64,000 nucleotides of DNA from Pristionchus mayeri (lineage: Eukaryota > Nematoda > Chromadorea > Rhabditida > Neodiplogasteridae): positions 40,565,215 through 40,629,214 of the forward strand of contig BTRK01000003.1 of assembly GCA_036245805.1 (NCBI GenBank), read 5' to 3'. The notes beneath the pieces were generated by a model. It was given only the letters and a program-made list of their open reading frames with translations, did no database searches and was not told where the DNA came from. Positions 31,154-42,693 of the stretch are shown piece after piece. Position 1 is the first letter of the stretch; every line of letters begins with the position of its first letter. Both the position numbers and the translations under genes were made by a program.

Positions 31154-34018
31154 TGATTGTTTACGAGTGGGATCTCTGAATGTGGGATCGCTCAATAGTA
31201 GGTCATACGAGATGGTAGATATGATGAAGCGAAGAGGAGTTGATGTGTTGTGTATTCAGGAGACCAAATGGGTAGGTCAAAAGAGCAGGAGGATAGATGG
31301 TTATCAGATTGTTTACGTTGGAGTGGATAACAGAGAAATGGAGTTGCGATTTGTATCGCCCCGAAATACACCAAGAAGATCGTTGAAGTGATGAGGCCAG
31401 AAGTTCAGAGGGAACAGTATGATCGAATTATTGGAGTGGTATTGGATGTTGATGGAATGTCGGTTGGCATTGTCTCGGCTTATGCACCGCAGTCGGGATT
31501 AAAGCAAGTGGAGAAGGATAGGTTTTATGAAGAGATGGATTTGATAGTGTGGGAAATGAGCATGTGCGAGGCTCTTGTGATAGGAGGAGACTTCAATGGG
31601 CATGTTGGAAGGAAGAGTGAAGGATTTGAAGGAGTGCATGGAGGGAGAGGCTTCGGAGATAGAAATGCTGATGGAGCGAAGTTGTTGGAGTTTGGGTCGA
31701 GGCATGATCTTGCCATTCTAAATACCCACTTCAAGAAGAGAAAATCACAATTGATGACATATCACTCTGGAAATCACCATTCGCAGTTGGATTATCTGCT
31801 CGTGAGGAGTAGAGATCGAAGATTGATAAAAGATTCGAAGGTGTTTCCATCGGAGTGTGTGGCTTCTCAGCACAAGCCTGTGGTGTGTGATTGTTGCTTG
31901 TTGAAGAGAGGACATGTGAAGAAACCTGATGAGGTGATGAAGGTGGAAAGGCGGATAAAATGGTCGAAGCTTAGAGAAAAGGATGAGAGAGATAGATTCG
32001 CAGTGGAAGTAGCTATGAGAGGAGTGTTGAATGTCGATACCTTTGATGAGAATGAGCATGTGGGCTCTCTATGGGATTCTATGCAAATGAGGATGATTGA
32101 TTGTGCGAAGGAAGTGCTTGGTGAGACTAAGGGATTGAAGAGAAAGAATGGTGACAGTTGGTTTTGGAAGAACGATGAAGTGAGGAAGGCAGTGAAGGAG
32201 AAGAGGAATGCATACAGTCAGTGGCATAAAAGTGTACGGCGACATGGGACTTGTATAAGGAGAAAAGGAGGGATTGTCGACGAATTGTGGCTCTGGCAAA
32301 AAAGAATGCATTCGACGATTTGTATGAGAAGTTGAATGGTCCTGATGGAGAGAAGATCGTGTATCGGTTAACGAAGGCTGGAGACAGAGAGAGTAAGGAT
32401 GTGCTAGAAATAAATACAGTGAAGAATGAGCACGGCGTCATATTGAGAGATGAGAATGATGTGAAAAGTCGATGGGAGGAATACTTCCATGACTTGTTGA
32501 ATGTTGAGAAAGATCAGACCCGATTGGAAGAGGGATATAAAGTGCAAGGAGAAATTCCGGAGTAGAGTGAGTTGGAAGTTAAATTGGCACTGGACAAGTG
32601 TAAATGGGGAAAAGCAATGGGACCGGATGGAATCCCTGCGGATTGCTGGAAAAGTATCGGAGACTTTGGAGTGAGGTGGATCACACGGTTATTAAACCGA
32701 ATTCTCAGAGATGGAAAAATGCCGGATGCATGGAGAAAGAGTGAGATTGTGCTGATCTACAAGGGAAAGGGAGATGTGAGGGAGTGTGGAAACTATAGAG
32801 GCATAAAGTTGCTTTCTCATACAATGAAGTTGTATGAGAAGATGTTGGATCGTCGATTGAGGGAGTCTATTTCTTTGAACGAATCTCAGTTTGGATTTAT
32901 TCCAGGTTGTTCCACTGCGGAGCCGATATTCGCGCTGAGAATGTTCTTTGAGAGGCACTTCGAATATGGAGTGCCTGTAGTGGCTGCATTTCTTGATATG
33001 GAAAAGGCTTATGATCGCACTCCGAGAAAGCAAATATGGAGATCTCTCAGAGATAAAGAAGTGCCAGAGAGATACATTGATTTGATCAGAGACACGTATG
33101 ACGGAGCCATGGCAGTTGTAAGAGCATCGTGCGGAAAGACAGGGGAATTACCGATTCGAGTCGGTGTCCACCAAGGAAGTGCCCTTTCCCCTTTGTTGTT
33201 CATAACTGTGTTGGACAGTGTGCTTGAAGGAATAATAAGAGAGGCTCCTTGGACGATGTTGTATGATGATGACATATGTATTGTTGGAACCAGATGTGAG
33301 TGAAGTAGAGAAGGAAGTGAGGAGTTTTCAGAGAAGGCTTAGCGAAGCTGGGCTGACTCTGAACACTGGGAAGACGGAATTTATTGGATTTGAATGTGGG
33401 AATGCTGTGATGAAAGATGTGAATCAGGCAGTGATCAAAAGAGTTGATCAATTCAAGTATTTGGGTTCGATGATCACTGTAGATGGAACTGCTGAGAAAG
33501 ACATGGATCATCGTATCAAGTGTGCGTGGATGAAATGGAGAGCTTGTAGTGGTGTGATGAATGACAGAAGAGCTAGTCTGAAGGTGAAGGGGAAGGTGTA
33601 CAAAAGTATCATAAGACCTGCGCTCTTGTATGGCAGTGAATCATGGCCTATCACTGAGAAGCACATGGATCGATTGATGGTGGTGGAGATGGAGATGCTG
33701 AGATGGTCATGTGGATTGACTCTCAATGACAGAATGCAGAATGAAGCTATAAGAGCAATGACCAAGTGTGCGAGGCTTGATGGAAAGATTCGTGAACGGC
33801 GATTGAGATGGTTTGGCCATGTGAAGAGAAGAGATCGAGACCATGTGTGTATGAGAATGATGAGATATTCCATCAAAGGAAAGAGGCCAGTGGGCAGACC
33901 AAAACTGAGATGGTCCGAAATGTTGAAAGAAGACATTGGTGAGCTTCGGCTGACAGAACGGCACGCACTTAACCGAGAACTATGGAAGCAGAAGACCGCC
34001 TTTCCTGACCCCGATTAA
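31154..34018 (+). pseudogene. RTE endonuclease-reverse transcriptase, main part
   Basis: The endonuclease shows LNVGSLN, CIQETKW, VSAYAPQ, GGDFNG, SQLDYLLV and SQHKP. Reverse transcriptase shows MGPDGIPADCW, NYRGIKLLS, SQFGFIPG, FLDMEKAYDR, HQGSALSPLLF and NTGKTEF. The C-terminus ends RRLRWFGHVKRRDRD...KQKTAFPDPD. It nicks target DNA and copies LINE RNA there. Lesions are frameshifts near 31335, 32245 and 33290 and a TAG at 32563. The catalytic box reads YDDD (33262-33273) where relatives have YADD or FADD. The product is dead, but few lesions suggest a fairly young copy. Confidence 0.92.
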
Positions 34019-34102
34019 TCGTGAATGAGAAGACAAGGACCTAACATCCCGGCCTATCTCCTCATGTACAGGAAATAAATTATTTGATTTGATTTGATTT
34101 GA

Positions 34103-36740
34103 ATCTCTACCTATCCACTTCAGCCTATACATAAACCAGAGCGTTGCAACTTCATTTACGCTGTTGCATCAGTTTGGTTTATTAATTTGATAATACCGGA
34201 TATTGTTTAATTCTAAATTGGCCGAGAATCGTCTAACGATTACAAATTCTCGGAGAAACCAGTTCATTCAAGTACGAAACCTATAGCTCACTAGCTCAAA
34301 AATACGCAATTGTCATTAGCCAACCAGTCTTCGCAATCGCATTTGCGCAGCGGTAAACCGTATACTCTCTACTATGATAATTATCGCTCCCATCTAATCC
34401 TTCCTACCGTATACCACAGCCGTTGGGAACAGCAATGGGGGAAAAAGGAGTGGAGAATAGTGCGGGTCGTCTCCGAATCTGACCAACAAAGATGTGATCA
34501 TGTCCAGCAGAGTACCTGAAGTGTGTCTGAGAAGGGTGAAGGAATTTGATGAGGGTGTTTTTATTTTCGATTTTAGAGACGAGGAGGAATCGATTGCTTG
34601 ATCCCAGCACAAATTGCTTTCAAGGAAGAAACAGGAAACGTTCTATCAACAAAAAAATCGAAATATGTTTTTGAAAACCAACGGTGAGGTAAATTTCAAG
34701 ATTGATTATACATACTCTGCATCCAAAAACTGGACCTTGTATGGATGAAACACTCAGCAGCAGTGGACCACTACCGAATCATGCCCAGGTGCTCCTTCTC
34801 CCATGTCATGTTACCATCCGCTTCCACCTGAGGGAATGAAGATTAAGAATCATAAAAAATAATAGCTTAGAATGCTGATGTTTTGAGATGGCTTAATTAG
34901 AGAATTATTCTTACATTTTATTGACTAGAACACTACAACTAGTCGGAAACTTTCCAAAAGGATTACTATCTAGAAATGGTGAAACCAAAACATAACGGGA
35001 TTATGAAATTAACGTTAAAGGTTTGAAATTGGAAGAGTTTCAGAGGGTGCGAACGCAGACAATGTCGAGAGAAAATAAATATTTTCAATTAGCCCATCCT
35101 GGAGCATTCGAGTTACGACCGTCAGTGAATGTCCCTCAGCGAATAAAAATCATTCTCACCTATCTCGAATGGCGACTTCAAGGAAAGGATTGGCAAGTGC
35201 TGAAAGCCATGGTGACCTTGCCAAGTTAATTTTAAGGTTATAATTGTACGGGCATAATTTTTATCCAGCCCATCCGAGTCTGCAAATATCCTGACTGCAA
35301 AATAAAGTTTTTTTATTATGTCTCAACTTTGTCAGTGATTTCGTTTTTGAATATGTTTGGCATATAAAATATTCTGCACTGGATTCATATCACAATTTAT
35401 GTTTCTCAACCACTGGTACCACAGTCGTGCAAAAATATAATATTGGAAAATCGCATTTATCCGAAAACAACGCCACAGAAATGCCACCGTAACAACTGTT
35501 GAATACTCGATGGAAATGGGTTGACCGGAAATTGAAATAAACCAGGAGATTCATAAAGCATCACAGAAAACACCAATTGGATTACCGTATCTAGAGGTGT
35601 GAGAGGTAATTGAAAACAGATAAATTATTGGAGTGTTTAACAACGATTATCAGAACGGTGGCCAACATCCGATGATGGCACGTGTTATGTATATACTAAA
35701 CCGTATAATCAACGTCGAATGATGACGCGCACATTGAGAAAGACTAGGTTCACCTACCAAACTGGCATAGTTTTCTGTCCACTGATGGTCCACTCGAAGC
35801 ACCGTGCAACTCAACCTGGCGCGTACTCGCTGCAGCTCGCCTACTTCCCCTTGTAAACTTCACTTTCGCCAATAATTGGTCCGTTGTGTTTATCGAATTA
35901 CTCTTACAAGAATTTCACCCCATTCCCAAACTGACGATGTTTCCCACGTTTTCTCGGGAATGCGTACATCTACAGCATACAGCGTTACATACATCATACA
36001 GCGTTTGAATTTTTGATCAATAATCTAGCTGAATTCCCTACTCTCTCAGCCTTTGTACGTGAAATTAATTTTTAAAAAAGCTCCCGACCTCTCCTTCTAT
36101 GCGGCTCCTACCTGAAGAAAAGGATGCCCAGGTGACGTCAAACTGATATCCTGTCAATACTCTTAATTAATTGACAAATTATACACTCGAATGATGGGAG
36201 ACTATCTTACAAACTTATGCAATTTTGTGTATTCGAACCAGATACGTTTCAACAACACTACATTTGTTTCCAGTGAATTCTCAATCAATGAACATGACAT
36301 TCGCGAGTGAAGAAAATCCTATTATAACTAAGCATCATGCTAATCAAAATGAAAGTTCGATAAAGAGAGAACGAAGGATTCACCTTTCAGTTTCTACTCA
36401 ATTTACGAGCGATGCGAACTTGCCAATAAAGTGATGGCATCTGAGAATCGTCCCATTGGTACTCAACTGTAATGTTGAGGATGTCTAGATATAAACTTCG
36501 TATTACAGCCATTCCTACAATCTAAATAGTCCCACCCTATTGATATCATTCGAAAGCACCTTTGTCAATATCTTTAATTTGAATATTTTAGATACATAAT
36601 ACAAAATCCACGGTTTTCCTCCTCGACCACTATTACCGCAGATCTTCAGCGAGTCGTATTGAATAAAAGTAAAAAATATCAACAAAGTGAACTAGCGCTG
36701 CCGCTTGTTTACTTCATCATGTGATAGCCAACGACAATGA
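34103..36740. repeat. DRF mosaic
   Basis: 34440-34600 matches 56190-56350 (GTGGAGAATAGTGCGGGTCG). 34965-35230 is a diverged copy of 14875-15270, and 35810-35870 carries the GCGTACTCGCTGCAGCTCGC block. Repeated CTACAGCATACAGCG lies near 35970. No gene is seen in 2.6 kb. Confidence 0.6.
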
Positions 36741-36742
36741 TA

Positions 36743-37629
36743 CAGTAGCGCTCAAAAGTATTGAAACGATTTTAATTTTTCATATAACTTTTTCTACCGT
36801 TGACTTAGCAAGTTCGATGTTGGGGCGCTATATACCAAACCAATAGAAGAATACGATGCGAGTATTGCATCATCACGTGCCTCATAACTAATTGCGTAGT
36901 GATGACGCAATCGAATTTCACTTTTTCAAACAGGCTTTATTCTTACATAGATTTTTTTCCTACTCGCCACACTTTCTGTGGTTGGAGTCATGCCCGAGGC
37001 CTACCCAGAAAAGAAATATGAGGTTGCTGCGCGACCGCACGTTTGCTGCAGCGTTGCTGCAAAAAGGGGGTCTGAAATTCAGAACTCGGCTTCTAGACCA
37101 GCTAGAGACTCGTTCAAAGCACCAAAATGATCCTCATCGCGATCCCAGGTGATCCTGTGAATATGGAAAGGATATTCCAAAATTTACCCTCAGGGCATGG
37201 AAAATCACTTTTTTACATGACCACTTTTTGCAGGTTCATAACTACGTAGGAACTGTATATAAAAATCTGGTTTTTTCTTAGTCTTATTCATTATGTTGTA
37301 TATATATGGTTCCCTACTTTTTAGATTGTTTGAATATCTTTCGCGCAGCAACCTCATTTTTTTTCTGGGTAGGCCTCGGGCATGACTCCAACCACAGAAA
37401 GTGTGGAGAGTAGGAAAAAATCTGTGTAAGAATAAAGCCTGTTTGAAAAAGTGAAATTCGATTGCGTTATTATTACGCAATTAGTTATGAGGCACGCGAT
37501 GATGCAATACTCGCATTGTATTCTTCTATTGGTTTGGTATATAGCGCCCCAACATCGAACTTGCTAAGTCAACGGTAGAAAATGTTATATGAAAAATTCA
37601 AATCGTTTCAATACTTTTGAGCGCTACTG
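36743..37629. mobile_element. Tc1-like foldback element
   Basis: CAGTAGCGCTCAAAAGTATT at 36743 is inverted at 37629 (AATACTTTTGAGCGCTACTG), with TA on each side. Inverted arms of about 275 bp reach to CAGAAA(A)GAAATATGAGG. The centre differs between arms and includes GTTGCTGCGCGACCGC. Ends and TA target fit Tc1. No transposase is present. A one-arm relic is at 45455-45708. Confidence 0.9.
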
Positions 37630-37681
37630 TATGTTTCTTCCGTCTTCTCCTAAATAGTTTACAAATAATTTTTCAAATGAT

Positions 37682-39832
37682 ATATAACACACTATCCGAG
37701 ATAATCGGAATAGACTTGGCACTGGCCGAAAATTCGAATTCCTGCTAACTTCACCAGTAGGTCGGCCTCCAGGAGGGAAACCGACGAGAGATCCGCATCC
37801 GCGCGGGCGGGGCGCGGAATTTGAAAAATTAACTACGGTAGCTTCGAAATTTTAAAAGCGACTCCAATGACTGCGGCGATAGGGGCGCTGCATCCCTTGA
37901 CAAATTCTAAGACTTTTTTATTCCGGAGAGTTTGTCGATCAGATTCCATCTAACGCCTGAAATCGATAATTCCACTTTTAGTTCGTACATGAAATCAGTT
38001 CCCCAGAAATTTTTCAAGAACTCCCCTAAATATAATTGGTGATCTAGCTTCTGCTTGACTCGATACATTCTCACGTAGAATAGCGCGATTCAACAAGACG
38101 CGTAAGTTGGTCAAAATGAATTTTGAATGAATTATGGTGTAATTTTTGGGTTACGGTATGCGAGTGCGAGTGCGAAGTTAGGGCGACATTTCCCAACAGG
38201 TGTTAAATGGTCTGAAAATCAATTTGAAGCTATCCTACACCAATTGGGAAAAGTCGTCCAACTTGTGCACTCGCCTACAGTAACCCAAAAATTACACCAT
38301 AATTCATTTTGACCAACTTACGCGTCTAGTTGAATCGCGCTGTTCTACGGGAGTAGGTGTCGATTCAAGCAGAAGCTAGATCACCAATAATATTTAGGGG
38401 TTCTTGAAAAATTTCTGGGGAACTGCTTTCATGTACGAAACAAAAGTGGAATTAGCGATTTCCGGCCTTAGATGGAATCTGATCGAAAAACTCTCCGAAG
38501 TAAAAAAGACTTAGAATTTGTCAAGGAATGCAGCGCCCCTACCGCCGCAGTGATTGGAGTCGATATACAAATTTGGAAGCTACCGTAGTTAATTTTTCGA
38601 TATCCGCGCCCGCGGCCGCGCGGATGCGGATCGCAAATCTGGCGATGCTCGTCGATTTCCCTCGTGGAGGCCGACCAATTGGCGACGTTAGTAGGAATTA
38701 GAATTTTCGGCCAGTGCCAAGTCGCTGAAGAAATATGTTGATTCTCTCAGATAGTCTGTTATATAACAGACTATCTGAGAGAATCAACATATTTCTTCAG
38801 CGACTTGGCACTGGCCGTCGCCAATTGGTCGGCCTCCACGAGGGAAATCGACGAGCATCGCCAGATTTGCGATCCGCATCCGCGCGGTCGCGGGCGCGGA
38901 TATCGACAAATTAACTACGGTAGCTTCGAAATTTTTATATCGACTCCAATCACTGCGGGGGTAGGGGCGCTGCATTCCTTGACAAATTCTAAGACTTTTT
39001 TACTTCGGAGAGTTTTTCGATCAGATTCCATCTAAGGCCGGAAATCGATAATTCCACTTTTGTTTCGTACATGATAGCAGTTCCCCAGAAATTTTTCAGG
39101 AACTCCCCTAAATATTATTGGTGATCTAGCTTCTGCTTGAATCGACACCTACTCCCGTAGAACAGCGCGATTCAACTAGGCGCGTAAGTTGGTCAAAATG
39201 AATTATGGTGTAATTTTTGGGTTACTGTAGGTGAGTGCACAAAGTTGGACGACTTTTCCCAATTGGTGTAGGATAGCTTCAAATTGATTTTCAGACCATT
39301 TAACACCTGTTGGGAAATGTCGCCCTAACTTCGCACTCGCATACCGTAACCTAAAAATTACACCATAATTCATTCAAAATTCATGTTGACCAACTTACGC
39401 GTCTTGTTGAATCGCGCTGTTCTACGGGAGAATGTATCGAGTCAAGCAGAAGCTAGATCACCAATAATATTTAGGGGAGTTCTTGAAAAATTTCTGGGGA
39501 ACTGCTTTCATGTACGAACTAAAAGTGGAATTATCGATTTCAGGCGTTAGATGGAATCTGATCGAAAAACTCTGCGGAGTAAAAAAGTCTTAGAATTTGT
39601 CAAGGGATGCAGCGCCCCTACCGCCGCAGTCATAGGAGTCGCTTTTAAAATTTCGAAGCTACCGTAGTTAATTTTTCAAATTCCGCGCCCCGCCCGCGCG
39701 GATGCGGATCGACATTCTGCCGATGCTCGTCGGTTTCCCTCGTGGAGGCCGACCTACTGGTGAAGGTAGCAGGAATTCGAATTTTCGGCCAGTGCCAAGT
39801 CTATTCCGATTATCTCAGATAGTGTGTTATAT
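37682..39832. mobile_element. Palindrome made of two palindromes
   Basis: The whole 2.15 kb is one palindrome centred at 38762/38763 in GTTATATAAC. Outer ends are ATATAACACACTATC and GATAGTGTGTTATAT. Each half is itself palindromic: 37.68-38.22 against 38.22-38.76 and again 38.76-39.29 against 39.29-39.83 kb. Half centres lie in the stretches bounded by GTAATTTTTGGGTTAC. So about 540 bp occurs four times in the order forward, reverse, forward, reverse. The central join has its own end type, CAGATAGTCTGTTATA. TTGGCACTGGCC near each end links it to the 1-3031 family. Confidence 0.9.
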
Positions 39833-40140
39833 TTATCAAAGATTATATTCACAAAAAAGAACACTAACTCATTCTAACTCACTCATTCTCCCGCCCTGAT
39901 GAGTACTTTGAGTAGCTATTTCTTATCCATTCCGAGATCGGATTTCTTATCCATAACGAGATTTAGATTCGCTATGTTCGCAAGGGGAAGTAGGCGAGGT
40001 GCAGCAAGTAGGCGCCAAGTTGAATTTTGCTGCTGACAAATTAAATCACACTTTCATCAACTGTCTTCTCCCTTCTCAAACACCCCAGCTACTCTGCAGG
40101 ACATGATCCATCTAAGTTTATCCGACTGGGCTGCGATGTG
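39833..40140. repeat. Short DRF fragment
   Basis: CTTTGAGTAGCTATTTCTTA and GGGGAAGTAGGCGAGGTGCA recur elsewhere in the window (near 60490, 50700 and, reversed, 60065). No gene is seen. Confidence 0.55.
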
Positions 40141-41207
40141 TGGTAACCATAGTTGCCCACGCCGCCGGCGACACCCATGACCCCCTATTCATGGATGAGC
40201 ACTACCCCACTTTTTTAGTGAGGTAGTGCTCATAGACGTATCATGGTCAAAAAATCGATGGTAGGTGATGGGTAGGTAAGTACTATACCAATCAATAGTA
40301 CAGTACTTCCTGATACCGTATATAGCTACCGTAACCCTGATTACCGCGAACTGATTTTTTTCAAAAATGAAAATACCGTACCCTAATTTAAAAATCAAAG
40401 TACCGTAACCAATCGATAGTACAGTGCCACCAGATACCGTATCCCACTACCGTAACCCCGACGATCGCGAACTAATTTTATTTTTAAGATGTCCTGGTGA
40501 CGTGCACAATCGGCCTGGTGTCGTGAACGATCGATTGTACAGTACCCAACTGACTACCGTAATCCAGTTCCGTGGGTCAGATCTAGTTCCTTGGGTCAAA
40601 CATTTTTCTAAAAATCCAAAATCATTTTATAAAAATCCTAAATCGATCATAAATTGGTTCTACACTAATTAGAGTTACGGTGGGATACTACAAAATAATT
40701 TTATTATCGATTTAGAATTTTTAGAAAAATGTTTGACCCAAGGAACTAGATCTGACCCAAGGAACTGGATTACGGTAGTCAGTTGGGTAATGTACAATCG
40801 ATCGTTCACGACGCCAGACCGATAGTGCACGTCATCAGGACATCTTAAAAATAAAATTAGTTCGCGATCGTCGGGGTTACGGTAGTGGGATACGGTATCT
40901 GGTGGCACTGTACTATCGATTGGTTACGGTACTTTGATTTTTAAATTAGGGTACGGTATTTTCATTTTTGAAAAAAATCATTTCGCGGTAATCAGGGTTA
41001 CGGTAGCTATATACGGTATCAGGAAGTACTGTACTATTGATTGGTACAGTACTTAATCTTGACCTACCCATCACCTACCATCGATTTTTTGACCATGACC
41101 CCCTATACGTCTATGAGCACTACCTCACTTTTCACCATGAATAGGGGGTCGTGGATGAGCACTATCCCACTTGCCGCCGCCAGTGGTGGGCAACTATGGT
41201 GGTAACC
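40141..41207. mobile_element. Palindromic element with TACCGTA-rich arms
   Basis: GGTAACCATAGTTGCCCAC at the left is inverted at the right (GTGGGCAACTATGGTGGTAACC). Arms pair through GTACTATACCAATCAATAGT and CGTTCACGACRCCAG to a centre near 40675. Modules such as ATACCAATC and CCGTGGGTCAGAT also occur in the 1-3031 element. No coding sequence is seen. Confidence 0.88.
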
Positions 41208-41232
41208 TTAGATACCCACGCCGGCGGCGACC

Positions 41233-41303
41233 CCATGACCATTCATGGTTAAGCACTTCCCCACTCTATTTGAGGGGGGAAGTGCTTAACCAATAAGTCA
41301 TGG
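41233..41303. repeat. Short hairpin beside the palindrome
   Basis: GGTTAAGCACTTCCCC pairs with GGGGAAGTGCTTAACC, and CATGACC pairs with GGTCATG imperfectly. The preceding CCCACGCCGGCGGCG repeats the palindrome's end. Confidence 0.75.
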
Positions 41304-41817
41304 TCTGAAAACACAAATTCGGAATTTCGGCACCAGCGTAAAATAAGTTTCGTGATTGCATGAAGTCTTTTTGTGATGGAGAGTTTTCAATCTAGGAGAT
41401 CCTTCGGTCTTGTTTTTAAAAGAAATACAATGTTTCTTTTTACGTGAGTAGCAATTCTTCAATATTTGGCATCCTGGCGCGGATACAAAATATTTGATAA
41501 ACATGTGGTCTGATTGTTGTTTTCCCTACCAAGCTCTATCGCTGCTTTAAGTGTTGGAATAAAATGTGATGCCAAAGATGAAAATTCATCTTTTTGCAGC
41601 GTGAGTGTGGTTTCATGGGCAAGCCAAGTGTTCTTCTGACTTTTGAATTGTTAATAGGAAGTGCGCCTGGGAGCAAATAAAACACAACAAATTTATATCT
41701 CTCGGCTGGAATCCACTTCTCCGTCTCTCGAATTCTCTCAAAAAGCAACTCGGGTTTCAAGGTTGTTTGAAATTCTATTGTGATATCAAGCTCTCAATCA
41801 CACATCATATTGTCGGT
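41304..41817. other. Unassigned DNA
   Basis: Nothing recognisable. Two minus frames of 68 and 74 codons (41298-41504 and 41536-41760) show no known motif. Confidence 0.4.
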
Positions 41818-41855
<38 letters not shown>

Positions 41856-42117
41856 GTATTCAAATTTTTTTTCAGGCATTAGACGCTCAGATGAGGATGG
41901 GCCCATATTCTTCATAGGGTGCACTCCACCAGTGTTTGCCAATAGCTCGGAATAGGTCGTCTCTCCAGCGTGCCCGGGGCTTCCCAGGAGGACGATTCCT
42001 GTTGTATGGCGTCCAGACTGTAATTGCGCGAGTCCACTGATTCAGGTCCTTTTGCCTAATATTGAGAGCCCAGCGCGCTTTTCGTTTCAGTCTCTCCTTT
42101 ATAAAAGTCCATTGGGA
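41818..42117 (-). mobile_element. 5'-truncated RTE LINE with (TTGA)n tail
   Basis: On the minus strand a coding remnant (42117 down to 41887) is followed by a short 3' UTR and about eight to nine TTGA repeats, which appear as TCAA repeats at 41821-41855. RTE elements end in such simple repeats, so the microsatellite is the LINE tail and not independent. Confidence 0.85.
41887..42117 (-). pseudogene. RTE reverse transcriptase, C-terminal fragment
   Basis: The open fragment reads KRKARWALNIRQKDLNQWTR and later TPYNRNRPPGKPRARWRDDL and GKHWW, ending PILI and stop at 41887. This is the conserved extreme C-terminus of RTE proteins (WT-A, RPPGRP-RWRDDL, GKHWW). It differs from the LINE at 31-34 kb, so a second RTE lineage is present. 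The frame is open only because it is short; the rest was lost by 5' truncation. Confidence 0.85.
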
Positions 42118-42693
42118 AGATATTTTTTAGGCTGGAAGAGAGATATCGATTGGGGGTCAGTTGCTTTCGCATGATGATGTAGCCCCGCGGCAGCTCAAAC
42201 TCCACTTGCCGATTTTTTTAACAATTTGATTTGGTCAGGCTAGCCGAACACCTTATTTGCGGTAGAAAAGGAAAAACATGGAAAATGTATCGTTAATACT
42301 CCGTTGTTTTACATGATTGGGACATTTTTATGTCTCCAAGATATTTGTGGAATGTGCGTCTTAGGCAGGCACAATCCAGTTGTTCGTTCCGTCGCACACA
42401 AGCTGATTGGAAACCGCGAGGTTTAATGATTCCATATTTCTCTTTTTGACTTTCTTCCGTATTTTCCTCTCATAATGCATTCATATGTGGGATTTAATAC
42501 TTTGCCACACAACGTTTCGGCGATCGGCATAGGCTTGATCGGTAGCGTGTAAAGTTTATGAAACGGGTCGAATGTTTGGAATTTGTTAGCCTCATTGTAA
42601 GATCCGCTTCGATCAACCAATAAGTGTTTATCTCTATCGTATTAATTAAGAAACTTGGCAGAATCGTATTCGGAATTGTTTCGTTTCTTTCTA
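42118..42693. other. Unassigned DNA
   Basis: GGCATAGGCTTGATCGGTAG near 42528 resembles 3810-3835 and, reversed, 58165, so part is DRF. No gene is seen. Confidence 0.45.

Larger units (their letters stand above)
28010..34102 (+). mobile_element. RTE-type LINE split by a hAT element
   Basis: The two parts are 28010-28409 and 31154-34102, about 3.35 kb in total, the usual full length for RTE. 28010-28272 is a GC-richer 5' UTR. One frame follows with endonuclease and reverse transcriptase, then a short 3' UTR (GGCCTATCTCCTCATGTACA) and a (TTTGA)n-like tail at 34082-34102, typical of RTE. The hAT insertion at 28410-31145 duplicated GCCAGGAA. Removing it restores a continuous frame at the junction. 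The exact 5' border and the LINE's own target duplication are not clear. Confidence 0.88.

Noticed and set aside
31745..33964. Long minus-strand frames opposite the LINE
   Set aside because: Antisense to clear endonuclease and reverse transcriptase motifs on the plus strand.
42360..42370. Telomere-like TTAGGC
   Set aside because: Single occurrences only; no tandem array.
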